DNA of 15,139 bases from Candidatus Zymogenus sp. (GTDB lineage: Bacteria > Desulfobacterota > Zymogenia > Zymogenales > Zymogenaceae). The first letter of the stretch is position 1, and each line of letters opens with the position of its first letter. The position numbers were made by a program, and so were the translations under genes. The stretch is from the NCBI GenBank assembly GCA_030613285.1, contig JAUWME010000011.1, positions 1 to 15,139 on the forward strand. Reading direction: 5' to 3'. Shown in pieces: positions 1-7,348 of this stretch. The notes under the pieces were generated by a model. That model was not told the DNA's origin. It saw only the letters and a program-made list of their open reading frames with translations, and made no database searches.

Positions 1-239
1 TAGAAGCAGGTGGTGGTGAGAGCGCCGAAGAGGCCGTCACCAACAAAGACATCGGTATTGAAGTCAGGGACTCAAAACGAGCTATGCAAGACGATATGGC
101 CGAAGTCAAGTCCATTCTTCAATTCATCTTAAAGCTCATCAAAGAAAAAGCCCTGACCTTCAATGATATCTACAACATGTTGGCCGATAGAATGGCGCGC
201 GACCACGAGAAAATGACGGGGCGAAAGATAGTTTATTAA
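1..239 (+). CDS. C-terminal end of an unrecognised protein (partial)
   Basis: An open frame enters from the left edge (first full codon at 3) and ends at TAA 237-239, giving 78 residues. The start lies outside the window. The visible part begins with a Gly/Glu-rich linker (EAGGGESAEEA). A charged helical stretch follows (KRAMQDDMAEVKSILQFILK) and then a Lys/Arg-rich tail ending GRKIVY. The pattern of hydrophobic residues suggests an amphipathic helix or coiled coil, possibly a C-terminal interaction segment. I do not recognise the family. Codon use looks like that of the neighbouring genes, with no internal stops, so it is probably a real gene end. Confidence 0.6.
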   Translation, partial: EAGGGESAEEAVTNKDIGIEVRDSKRAMQDDMAEVKSILQFILKLIKEKALTFNDIYNMLADRMARDHEKMTGRKIVY

Positions 240-267
240 TACTTTAAACATTGAACCACCGGGGGGC

Positions 268-286
268 GATTTGTTTTGAACAAATC
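268..286. repeat. Short perfect inverted repeat downstream of the first gene
   Basis: GATTTGTT at 268-275 and AACAAATC at 279-286 form an 8-bp stem with a 3-nt loop, about 30 bp after the stop of the left-edge gene. There is no T-run after it, so it is a poor intrinsic terminator. It may still stabilise the mRNA 3' end. The rest of the 240-429 gap is AT-rich and shows nothing else I can support. Confidence 0.3.
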
Positions 287-429
287 AAATTGCTCCTAAT
301 AACATCTCCTACCATCTCAATCCCCCAAAAAACTTTAAAATCATCAAAACAGACCCAACTTGTTGTGGTTAATACGTCCCAAAGCTTCAAATAAAATAAT
401 ATGCAAAAGCTTGTTTTTCTTCTACAAAT

Positions 430-458
430 TTGGTAATCTTAACTTAGTTTGGTATACT
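430..458 (+). promoter_or_regulatory. Candidate sigma70-type promoter
   Basis: TTGGTA (430-435), a 17-bp spacer and TATACT (453-458) resemble a housekeeping promoter pointing at the molybdopterin oxidoreductase remnant and, beyond it, the histidine kinase. The AT content here is high, so a chance match is possible. If real, it could now drive the kinase through the dead gene. Confidence 0.35.
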
Positions 459-530
459 GCGATAGAAACCTTTTTAAAGAGGTACTAATATAAGTCAACA
501 TGTTCCTATTAAGGGTTTGGGTGATGCCTC

Positions 531-1203
531 ATGGTTGGTGTTGAAAATGGGAAAGTGGTGGGGGAATTTCGAAAAGCCGAGTTGTTGGTTGTGCAAAACA
601 TGTTTCATCCAACGGAGACAACAGAGCTTGCTGACTCGATTCTTCCCGCCGTACAATGGTGCGAAAAACAGGAAACTTTATCTCTGTCGAAAGGCGAGTT
701 GAGCTTGTTAAAAAGCTCATCGAACCACCGGGAGAGGTGAAGCTGGATTATGAAATCATCTGACTTGTGGCACGGGCCATGGATTTTGAGAAGGAGTTTC
801 CGTACGAGAAGACGGAGGTTCCCGACGACGAGTACCCCATGGTTTTCCTGACGGGGAGGTTGACGGGATACTTCAACACAAGGACTCATACAGGCAGATT
901 GCCACAGTTGAAAAAAATGGTCCCCGATGGATTTGTGAGCATTAACCCTGATGATACTGATAAACTTGGGGTTAAAGAGTGCGATGCTGTCGATGTTGTA
1001 TCACATCGGGGAAAGGTTACACTGCCTGTGTACATCACGAAAATCTCCTTGTCGGCACAATCTTTGTTTCTTGGCAGTATGTAAGTACCATCTTGGTCGG
1101 TGAGGGGAAGCTCGTAAACCGCATTACTAATCCGGTCTATGACAAACATTCCAAATAACCGGAGTACAAGTTTACTGCGGTGAGGATAGAAAAAGTCTCT
1201 TAA
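531..1203 (+). pseudogene. Remnant of a molybdopterin oxidoreductase catalytic subunit (formate dehydrogenase/nitrate reductase type), C-terminal part
   Basis: Three overlapping frames together read as the end of a bis-MGD oxidoreductase. Frame 3 (531 to about 690) gives VVQNMFHPTETTELADSILP and then WCEK, the usual VVQD-F-TET-ADVVLPA region. Frame 2 (686 to about 1040) gives ERRVELVKKLIEPPGE, then YPMVFLTGRL, FNTRTHTGR and VSINPDDTDKLGV, the molydopterin dinucleotide-binding domain. Frame 1 (1036-1203) gives VGTIFVSWQYVSTILVGEGK and NRITNPVYDKHSK, then PEYKF. Lesions are two frameshifts (near 690 and 1038), TGA at 761-763 where relatives often have Cys, and TAA at 1156-1158 where Gln is common. 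The N-terminal Fe-S and Cys/Sec region is absent, so this is a truncated, dead copy. Nitrate reductase and formate dehydrogenase cannot be told apart from this tail. Confidence 0.85.
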
Positions 1204-1221
1204 AGGGAGAGGAGTTTTTCA

Positions 1222-2058
1222 ATGGAAAAAACTGAGGAAAAAACGGAACTTCAGTCAGTACAGCAGAAGATCAAGTTATTTGATACGCTTCTGCGCACCT
1301 CCACAGACGGAATCGTCATCACCGACTTTAATCAGAACATCATCATGGTCAATGAAGCATTCTGCAACTTTTTTGGTAAGGATATTGGAGAGTTGGCGGA
1401 GACGAACCTCTTTGTCTGGCTGGAGCAACTGGACGGAGATGCCCCCAAACGTTGGGCAAATATGGAAAAGGGGGTGCGAAAAGAAGGAGAGAGCAGGGAC
1501 GTGGAGTTTACAAAGACTACGAATGATACAGCTCTTCACATGAGTGTCAATGCTTCTGTCATTGAGCGTGTGGCAGAAGCGGAGAACGGCGGTATTGTAA
1601 GTATCTGGCGCGACGTTACGGAGAAAAAGCGGGCCGAAGAGGCGCTGCAAGAAAGAGAAGCGCAATTATCAACAATCCTATCCTCATCTGCAGTAGGAAT
1701 TCTTTATGCCGAGAACAGAAAAATAAAGTGGGCGAATGAGGCTATGGTTGAGATGTTCGGTTATAAAGATGTGGAAGAATATATAGGGAAAGACAGCAGA
1801 ATGTTTTACCCAACAGATGAAGAATACGAACGTGTCGGGAAAGCAGTTTACGAAAGTCTTAAAGGCGGAAGAGATGCATCAACCGATGCTAAATTTGTTA
1901 GAAAGGATGGTTCAATATTTGATGGACACGTAAAGATAAGCGCCCCTGACCCATCAAAACCGATAAGTGGAACCATCGCCAACTTGATTGATATCACCGA
2001 GATCACCGAGAGAAAGCGGGCCGAGGAGGCATTAAAGAAATCTGAAGATAACTACTAA
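1222..2058 (+). CDS. Multi-PAS hybrid histidine kinase, N-terminal piece ending at an in-frame TAA
   Basis: The ATG at 1222 follows a purine-rich RBS (GGGAGAGGAG, about 7 nt upstream). The 278 residues hold two PAS domains. The first is roughly residues 15-140 (LFDTLLRTSTDGIVITD, ending WRDVTEKKRAEE). The second is roughly 145-270 (ILSSSAVGILYAENRKI, ending IDITEITERKRAEE). The piece stops at TAA 2056-2058 after KKSEDNY. Translation resumes in the same frame with NLVKNIDDIIYLVDEKGK, the start of a third PAS domain, so the stop cuts one ancestral gene of 1,209 codons. PAS domains sense redox state, ligands or light and relay to the kinase. Alone, this piece has no kinase core. It could be a broken gene, a sequencing error or a site of stop readthrough. 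Confidence 0.8.
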   Translation: MEKTEEKTELQSVQQKIKLFDTLLRTSTDGIVITDFNQNIIMVNEAFCNFFGKDIGELAETNLFVWLEQLDGDAPKRWANMEKGVRKEGESRDVEFTKTTNDTALHMSVNASVIERVAEAENGGIVSIWRDVTEKKRAEEALQEREAQLSTILSSSAVGILYAENRKIKWANEAMVEMFGYKDVEEYIGKDSRMFYPTDEEYERVGKAVYESLKGGRDASTDAKFVRKDGSIFDGHVKISAPDPSKPISGTIANLIDITEITERKRAEEALKKSEDNY

Positions 2059-2094
2059 AACCTTGTTAAAAACATTGACGACATTATCTATCTT

Positions 2095-4851
2095 GTGGAT
2101 GAAAAGGGAAAGATCAAATTTATTAATGACTCATTTGAGAGAACAACAGGCTACAAAATTGATGGGTTAATTGATAAAGATTTTATGGATATAATCGTGC
2201 CTGAATCTTATACATATGCTGCAGAAATATTTAAGAGACAGCTTGCCGGTGAGGACGGAGGTGTTTTTGAACTCAGTTTTTATAATAAAAGGGGACAGAT
2301 ACGAGTATTAGAAATTCGAGAAAAGCTCATATGGGAGGGTAATAGAGTAGTTGAAATACATGGCATCGGCAGAGACATCACCGACCGCAAGCAGGCGGAG
2401 AAGGAGATAAATGAAACCAATCAACTCCTTATAGAACGTACGATAGAACTTTCACAATCCGAGGAGAGGTGGCGAACTCTCTTTGAGACCAGTATGGATG
2501 TCGTTTACATTTCCACGGTCGATGGAAGATATCTCGATATCAATCTTGCTGGGGAGGAGCTTTTTGGATACACGAGGGAAGAGCTCTTTGAATTAGATAT
2601 TGGCAAGGATCTTTACAAAGACCCAAAAGAACGGGAAAAATTCCAAAAGGTTATTAAAAAAGATGGATTTGTCAAAAACTACGAGATTACTTTTATGAAA
2701 AAAGATGGCATCATCATTAATGCTCTTTTAACGGCAACCGTCAGAAAAGACAGTGTAGGAAATATTATCGGCCACCACGGGATTATCAGGGATATCACCG
2801 AAAGGAAGCGGGCAGAGCAAGCACTTAGAAAAGCTAAAGAAGAGTTGGAGGTAAAGGTTGAAGAAAGAACTTTAGAGCTTAGAGAATCGAACAAAGAATT
2901 GCAATTGGAAGTTCTTGAGAGGAAGCGTGCTGAGGAGGAGCTTCAAGATAGCGAGGCGAAACTTAACGAGGCTCAACAAATTGCGCACATTGGCAGCTGG
3001 AGTTTGGACTATACTGCTGACGCCATCTACCAATGGTCAGACGAGGTATATAGGATATTTAACCAAACACCAGAAACTTTTACACCAACGGTTAATCAAG
3101 TTTTTGAGCTAGTTCACTCGGAGGACAGGGAAGTTTTAAGTAATGTAATGGGTGAGGCTATTGAAAATTGCAGTAAAGAACTTTCTTATGAGTATCGTAT
3201 ATTAGCCCTCGACGGTTCCATTCGTCATGTTCTTTCCACTTCAAATATAGTCTATGATAAAAAGGGAATTCCCCTAAGGGTACTTGGAGTTACTCAAGAC
3301 ATCACCGAGAGAAAGCTGGCCGAGGAGGCGCTGCGAGAGAGTGAAGTAAAACTTAACGAGGCACAGCAAGTTGCGCACATCGGTAGCTGGGATATAAACT
3401 ATCGTACTGATTTCATCTACCATTGGTCAGACGAGATGTATCGAATATATAACCAAACACCGGAGACTTTTATACCAACCTTAGAAAATGTTGTTGAGAA
3501 AATTCATCCGGATGACCGGGAAGATTTTATAAATTCACGAGTTGAGAATTTTAAGAACCAACAGGAAAAGTACTCCCTTGAACATCGTATAATAAATCCT
3601 GACGGGTCTATTCGTTACCTTGTGTCCATCGGAAATTTAGTTTATGAAAAAGATGGCGCTCCTCTAAAGATATCTGGAGTAACACAGGACATAACCGTGA
3701 GAAAGAGGATGGAGGAAGAGCTTATTGAGGCCCAGAAGATGAAGGCTGTGGGGACGTTGGCTGGCGGCATCGCCCACGATTTTAATAACATTCTGGCAAC
3801 AGTAATGGGTTATGCCTCCTACCTTAAAGAGAAATATAAAGACGATGAACAAATTTACAACGGGCTTAATGCTATTGAGAAATCTACTATCAGGGCATCG
3901 GAATTGACCGAACAGATACTTGCCTATTCAAGGAAGGGGAGGCTTGAGATTAAACCTTTTAATCTTAATAGTGTGATCAAAAATGTTTATGAAATAATTG
4001 TAATTTCTTTTAAAAAGACCATTGATGTTGTATTGGATATCGACGAAGACCTGAAAAATATTAAGGGTGATATGTCCCAATTGAATCAGGTGGTGCTGAA
4101 CCTTGTCATCAATGCCAAGGAAGCGATGGGTGGGGCTGGAACGCTTAGGATAGAGACTTTTAGCAAAGTTATTGGAGATGAAGATGAGGCGGCGGAACTT
4201 AAGGTTGTACAGGGAAGCTACTCCTGCATGAAGTTTACGGACACGGGACACGGGATGGACAAAGACGTGTTGGCAAGGATTTTTGAGCCGTATTTTTCTA
4301 CGAAGTCAGACAGGACGAGTACCGGCCTTGGGATGAGTGTAGTTTTTGGAATTGTTAAGGGCCACAACGGTTTTATTGGCGTCAATAGTGAGGTAGACAG
4401 AGGGACTGAGATTACTATTTATCTGCCGACTACGGAGCATTTGAAGGATGTGAAAAAGGAGGATGATTTCGATGCGCTTGGCGGTTCTGAGACCATCCTT
4501 TTAATTGACGATGAGATAAGCGTTCTTAAGATGTCAGAGAGGATACTTAAAGATGCTGGTTACAAGGTTTTTGCAAAATCATCTGGCAGGGAGGGGTTTG
4601 AGGAATATGAAAAGGCCCCGGCGCAGGTGGATCTTGTTATCCTTGATGTGGTTATGCCGGACATGGCGGGTGATGAGATTCTTGAGAAGCTTCTCAAGTT
4701 AGACCCTGATGTGAAGGTGCTTTTGATCAGCGGGTATTCGGATAAGGACCAGCACAACGATCTTCTTGAAATGGGGGCAGCGGATTTTATTGGGAAGCCA
4801 TTTGTTGTGAACAAACTGCTTGCTAAGATCAGGGAGGTTTTAGCTCTTTAG
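2095..4851 (+). CDS. Multi-PAS hybrid histidine kinase, C-terminal piece (PAS x4, HisKA, HATPase, receiver)
   Basis: This is open in the same frame as the upstream piece. The GTG at 2095 is only the first possible start and has no Shine-Dalgarno site, which supports one split gene. Domains in order: PAS3 (about 2062-2400), PAS4 (about 2460-2810), a coiled coil (about 2810-2950), PAS5 and PAS6 (about 2970-3320 and 3360-3710, tandem copies starting AHIGSW). HisKA has the phosphorylatable His at 3775-3777 (GGIAHDFNN). HATPase shows NLVINAKEAM, DTGHGMD, IFEPYFSTK and STGLGMSVV. The C-terminal receiver has the phospho-acceptor Asp at 4645-4647 (VILDVVMPD). No membrane segments or DNA-binding output are seen, so it is a cytoplasmic hybrid kinase that would pass phosphate to an unlinked partner. 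The 2.8-kb frame has no further damage. Confidence 0.85.
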   Translation: MDEKGKIKFINDSFERTTGYKIDGLIDKDFMDIIVPESYTYAAEIFKRQLAGEDGGVFELSFYNKRGQIRVLEIREKLIWEGNRVVEIHGIGRDITDRKQAEKEINETNQLLIERTIELSQSEERWRTLFETSMDVVYISTVDGRYLDINLAGEELFGYTREELFELDIGKDLYKDPKEREKFQKVIKKDGFVKNYEITFMKKDGIIINALLTATVRKDSVGNIIGHHGIIRDITERKRAEQALRKAKEELEVKVEERTLELRESNKELQLEVLERKRAEEELQDSEAKLNEAQQIAHIGSWSLDYTADAIYQWSDEVYRIFNQTPETFTPTVNQVFELVHSEDREVLSNVMGEAIENCSKELSYEYRILALDGSIRHVLSTSNIVYDKKGIPLRVLGVTQDITERKLAEEALRESEVKLNEAQQVAHIGSWDINYRTDFIYHWSDEMYRIYNQTPETFIPTLENVVEKIHPDDREDFINSRVENFKNQQEKYSLEHRIINPDGSIRYLVSIGNLVYEKDGAPLKISGVTQDITVRKRMEEELIEAQKMKAVGTLAGGIAHDFNNILATVMGYASYLKEKYKDDEQIYNGLNAIEKSTIRASELTEQILAYSRKGRLEIKPFNLNSVIKNVYEIIVISFKKTIDVVLDIDEDLKNIKGDMSQLNQVVLNLVINAKEAMGGAGTLRIETFSKVIGDEDEAAELKVVQGSYSCMKFTDTGHGMDKDVLARIFEPYFSTKSDRTSTGLGMSVVFGIVKGHNGFIGVNSEVDRGTEITIYLPTTEHLKDVKKEDDFDALGGSETILLIDDEISVLKMSERILKDAGYKVFAKSSGREGFEEYEKAPAQVDLVILDVVMPDMAGDEILEKLLKLDPDVKVLLISGYSDKDQHNDLLEMGAADFIGKPFVVNKLLAKIREVLAL

Positions 4852-4981
4852 TTCTATTTTAGTGGTGGATGTTTTTTTTAAATTCTCTCTTGTTGACATT
4901 TAGATGTTGTGCCAATTTGGGGAAAAGCATTGAAGGGTGAACAGTGAAGGGTAAGGGGGAATTGGTGATATGTTAATATGA

Positions 4982-5013
4982 AAAAAAGGGGGGATATTGA
5001 TCCCCCCTTTTTT
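4982..5013. terminator. Bidirectional intrinsic terminator
   Basis: Six G (4988-4993) plus AT pair with AT plus six C (5002-5007) around an ATTG loop, with an A-run before and a T-run after. It sits between the rightward kinase gene and the leftward RRM gene, about 130 and 90 bp from their stops, so it can end transcription from both sides. Confidence 0.88.
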
Positions 5014-5102
5014 AGCGTTGTCTTTTTTTGCGGTTATATTAGCATAATTGACCTTGCTTGCTCAGCCAGCCCTTTTGACCGACCGATTTCAATCAATACT
5101 GA

Positions 5103-5399
5103 CTAATACCTTTGGTAGCCGCCACCGCCACCGCCGCCGCCGCTTCTTCCGCCCCGAGCTCTGCTTCTGGGGGGATGCGGTTCGTCGATGTTCAGTGTGC
5201 GTCCGGAAAAGTCCGTACCATTCAGATCTTCTTTGGCTTTTTCAGCTTCTGTTGGATCTGACATCTCGATAAACCCAAAACCTCTTCCTTCGATGACTTT
5301 GGCCTCAATGACCTCACCAAATGGGGAAAAGAGTTCTTCAAGATCTTCGGAGGTTACTGAATATTTGAGGTTACCGACAAAAAGTTTCTTCCCTTGCAT
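5103..5399 (-). CDS. Glycine-rich RRM RNA-binding protein
   Basis: This 98-residue protein has one RNA recognition motif and a short Gly tail. RNP2 is KLFVGNL (residues 5-11) and RNP1 is RGFGFIEM (39-46), carrying the aromatic residues that stack on RNA. The region after about residue 75 is Arg/Gly-rich (RARGGRSGGGGGGGGYQRY). This is the layout of the small single-RRM proteins known from cyanobacteria and many other bacteria, some of them cold-induced, and thought to act as RNA chaperones. The start ATG has a good RBS (AAGGAG, about 6 nt upstream on the minus strand). The gene stands alone, convergent with the kinase gene and sharing its terminator. A promoter match about 260 bp upstream implies a long leader. 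The beta2-beta3 loop is short, but the fold looks complete. Confidence 0.93.
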   Translation of the reverse strand: MQGKKLFVGNLKYSVTSEDLEELFSPFGEVIEAKVIEGRGFGFIEMSDPTEAEKAKEDLNGTDFSGRTLNIDEPHPPRSRARGGRSGGGGGGGGYQRY

Positions 5400-5658
5400 C
5401 TTTGACTCCTTCTTCTCTTATTTAACAATGGTTGCTCTGGAGGCTATAACAAGGAAAATCAAACACCGATACCTCTTATTAAGAAACACAATATTAAACA
5501 CAAGAACAAAAAATAGAAAAAATTGAAATGGAACAATCATGAACATTGGGTAACTGGTTTCAGCTTGAGTGTTAAATATCCACTCTATAACCCTATCATA
5601 CGACCAACCCCATCTCTTTTTTATACGGGACACTGCGCCCCGATACTTATTACTTTGG

Positions 5659-5687
5659 ATATTATAGTAAAAATGGTTGAATGTCAA
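5659..5687 (-). promoter_or_regulatory. Candidate promoter for the RRM gene, implying a long leader
   Basis: On the minus strand a perfect TTGACA -35 lies at 5682-5687. A perfect TATAAT lies at 5661-5666 (15-bp spacer), or alternatively TAATAT at 5659-5664 (17-bp spacer). Transcription would begin near 5652, leaving about 250 nt before the ATG. That leader (5400-5650) has no convincing gene and could hold regulatory RNA structure. Confidence 0.5.
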
Positions 5688-5922
5688 GAAAAAAATGATG
5701 ATTATTGGTTACTATCGCAATAGATTTGCCGTTTGTAGTAAAAACACTCTTTTTGTAAAAAATGTTCTATGTTGTATGAAAAGGATGATTGTATGTGAAA
5801 TAGAAAATTGGACCGATAATTGGTAGTCTTCACACTTTTATTAGAGATAAATGTTGCATATTTACGCAATCATAGCAGAAAGGAAAGAAAAATGTTCTTG
5901 AAAGCAATAGTTATATTTTATA
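5688..5922. other. AT-rich gap without a supported gene
   Basis: No convincing gene is visible. Near its end, AAGGAAAG at 5880-5887 precedes an ATG at 5892 that starts a 13-codon signal-like peptide (MFLKAIVIFYTYQ). This may be the original start of the decayed repeat protein that follows, now out of frame. Confidence 0.3.
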
Positions 5923-6201
5923 CATATCAATAGTCAAGCAGACAACGATATTTACGGCATAATCAACAGCAATACCATAAGTGTAGGATCTTCAGGTGAT
6001 GCTGCTCATGGAATCTATTTCAGAGCTGGGGACAATGCAGACCTCTGAGGAATTGCATAGAATAATAAAGCAATCCTTAATCTCGGTACGGTGGGGTATC
6101 GTATAGAGTTTTGTTCAAGAGATAATAGCGACTTTTTCAGAATTGCAAACAGCAATGCCGTCAGCGTTACCGGCAGTGTTGGGACGTGCATCGCGCTGTA
6201 G
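5923..6201 (+). pseudogene. Decayed fragment of a repeat-type (parallel beta-helix-like) surface protein
   Basis: Frame 1 reads as a protein-like sequence with repeat character: DNDIYGIINSNTISVGSSG, AAHGIYFRAGDNADL, then after two stops NNKAILNLGTVG, and later DSTRIAN-like text (DFFRIANSNAVSVTGSVG). The alternation of NSN-T/A-[IV]-[ST]-V with G-[IV] and D-N steps resembles the coils of right-handed beta-helix or autotransporter passenger proteins. In-frame stops lie at 6046-6048 (TGA), 6058-6060 (TAG) and 6199-6201 (TAG). No intact start is in frame. It is best read as a dead piece of a larger surface protein. The family call is inferred from pattern only. Confidence 0.55.
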
Positions 6202-6260
6202 CTGAGTATAATATTAAACTTCAAAGAATCATTTAGAAAAACCAAAATTGAAAACCATCT

Positions 6261-6292
6261 GGGGCCTGATATTAAAAGGGCCCCTATTTTTA
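6261..6292 (+). terminator. Possible intrinsic terminator
   Basis: GGGGCC (6261-6266) pairs with GGCCCC (6279-6284) across a 12-nt AT-rich loop, followed by TATTTTTAT. The stem is short but GC-rich. It lies after the decayed repeat protein and before the FHA gene. The rest of 6202-6449 shows no gene. Confidence 0.4.
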
Positions 6293-6449
6293 TGTAGAGT
6301 TGAGATGTGGAATCATCAACCATACAATCCTTTTTACAAACTCTTTAATAATCCCTTGCCTTTTTAGCTGTTTATACTATATATTGAATATGGTAGATGC
6401 TGCCTAATGGAACTCTGTTTTTACTTGTTGGCTTACAATTTGAGGGACT

Positions 6450-7271
6450 ATGACGCACCGCTTTAACATTTCAGATGAATGGGGGAGAAATGAGATTTAT
6501 GATTCTTCCCAATCGAAGATAAATGTCGGCAGTGGTTACACCACAGATATTGTAGTCAAAGATTTAAATGTCTCCAGAAACCACGGCGTATTTGAGGTTG
6601 GTGAAAATAGTGTAATCTACAGCGATACAAGTAAATACGGAAGTGTGGTTGGGGGTGAATTGATACAGGGTGAGGCGATTGAAATACGGGAGGGTGTGGG
6701 AGTTGTTGTTGGCAAAACAGCCATCGTCTATCAGGGAGAGGTGGAAGGTGGCCGAAGCGATGATTCTCCCCCTGTAATTAAAAAACCCGATTGGGACGGT
6801 GAAGGGGGTGACGGGGTTGATGGGGATGTTGCCCATCCAGAAGAGATTGTTGATGATGTGTTTAACCCTCCTATGGATGATTCCACGGCAATGGAAGTGG
6901 AGACTTCGAAATCGTTAGAGACCGGTAGGCAAAAGCTCAGTACACTGTTGAAAGGCGTTACTGCAGCCTCTGAGGCTGTCTTCGAAGGAGATATCAGCAA
7001 TGGAGTCCGGGAAGGAGGAAATATGTCCCAATTGGGAGTTAAAATTCCGAAAAACTTCTTTGTATGGTTAAGTATAGCTTTATTTCCATTATACATTACT
7101 TGTCTTTGGCCATTTGCTCTGATTGTAAATATTGCCTCACTGATAGTAGTACACAAGATTGAAAAACGTACCGGAGAAGCTCCTACCGGGAAGGGGTGCT
7201 TGTTTGTCGTGTTGGCGTTGCCGATTATCATTATGATAGGTTGGATTATTATATTTACTATTAAAGGTTAA
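6450..7271 (+). CDS. FHA-domain protein with C-terminal membrane segments
   Basis: The protein has 273 residues. Residues about 22-90 form a forkhead-associated domain: INVGSG, then DIVVKDLNVSRNHGVFEV (the conserved S-R-x-H loop) and YGSVVGGELIQGE in place of the usual N-G. FHA domains bind phosphothreonine peptides. An acidic, Asp/Gly/Pro-rich linker (about 97-190) follows. The C-terminus is strongly hydrophobic (about 202-236 and 247-271), consistent with two or three membrane helices, so the FHA domain would be held at the cytoplasmic face. No Ser/Thr kinase is in the window to supply a ligand. The first Gly-Arg pair of classical FHA domains is changed here (GSG). The start is uncertain: GAGGG lies only 3 nt before the ATG. 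It begins a run of same-strand genes with short gaps. Confidence 0.8.
   Translation: MTHRFNISDEWGRNEIYDSSQSKINVGSGYTTDIVVKDLNVSRNHGVFEVGENSVIYSDTSKYGSVVGGELIQGEAIEIREGVGVVVGKTAIVYQGEVEGGRSDDSPPVIKKPDWDGEGGDGVDGDVAHPEEIVDDVFNPPMDDSTAMEVETSKSLETGRQKLSTLLKGVTAASEAVFEGDISNGVREGGNMSQLGVKIPKNFFVWLSIALFPLYITCLWPFALIVNIASLIVVHKIEKRTGEAPTGKGCLFVVLALPIIIMIGWIIIFTIKG
7012..7271 (+). other. Possible internal translation start: separate small membrane protein
   Basis: Inside the FHA gene a textbook AAGGAGG (7012-7018) lies 4 nt before an in-frame ATG (7023). It is stronger than the site at the annotated start. A product from it would be 82 residues (MSQLGVKIPKNFFVWLSIAL onward), almost exactly the membrane part without the FHA domain. 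The Gly-Gly-Asn codons that create the RBS are also coding, so chance cannot be excluded. Confidence 0.4.
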
Positions 7272-7348
7272 ATTAATTGCAAAAAATTAGAAACAACGAT
7301 GAGCTTGTTCTACTTTTAATGTGGTTTAAAAAATTGATGGAGGATACG

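Noticed and set aside
761..763. TGA as a selenocysteine codon in the molybdopterin oxidoreductase remnant
   Set aside because: The catalytic Sec of formate dehydrogenases lies far upstream near the N-terminus. This TGA is in the C-terminal half, beside frameshifts and another stop.
1156..2058. TAA reassigned to Gln because TAA interrupts both the oxidoreductase tail and the kinase
   Set aside because: TAA ends several intact genes in the window normally (239, 7271, 9643, 10445, 13681), and TAG and TGA also act as stops.
5418..5687. 89-residue minus-strand frame upstream of the RRM gene
   Set aside because: It has AT-driven composition, no RBS and no family resemblance, and it covers the proposed leader.
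6731..7231. 166-residue minus-strand frame opposite the FHA gene
   Set aside because: It is a shadow of the FHA gene. It has no RBS, and its low-complexity Ser/Pro text mirrors the Asp/Gly-rich linker.
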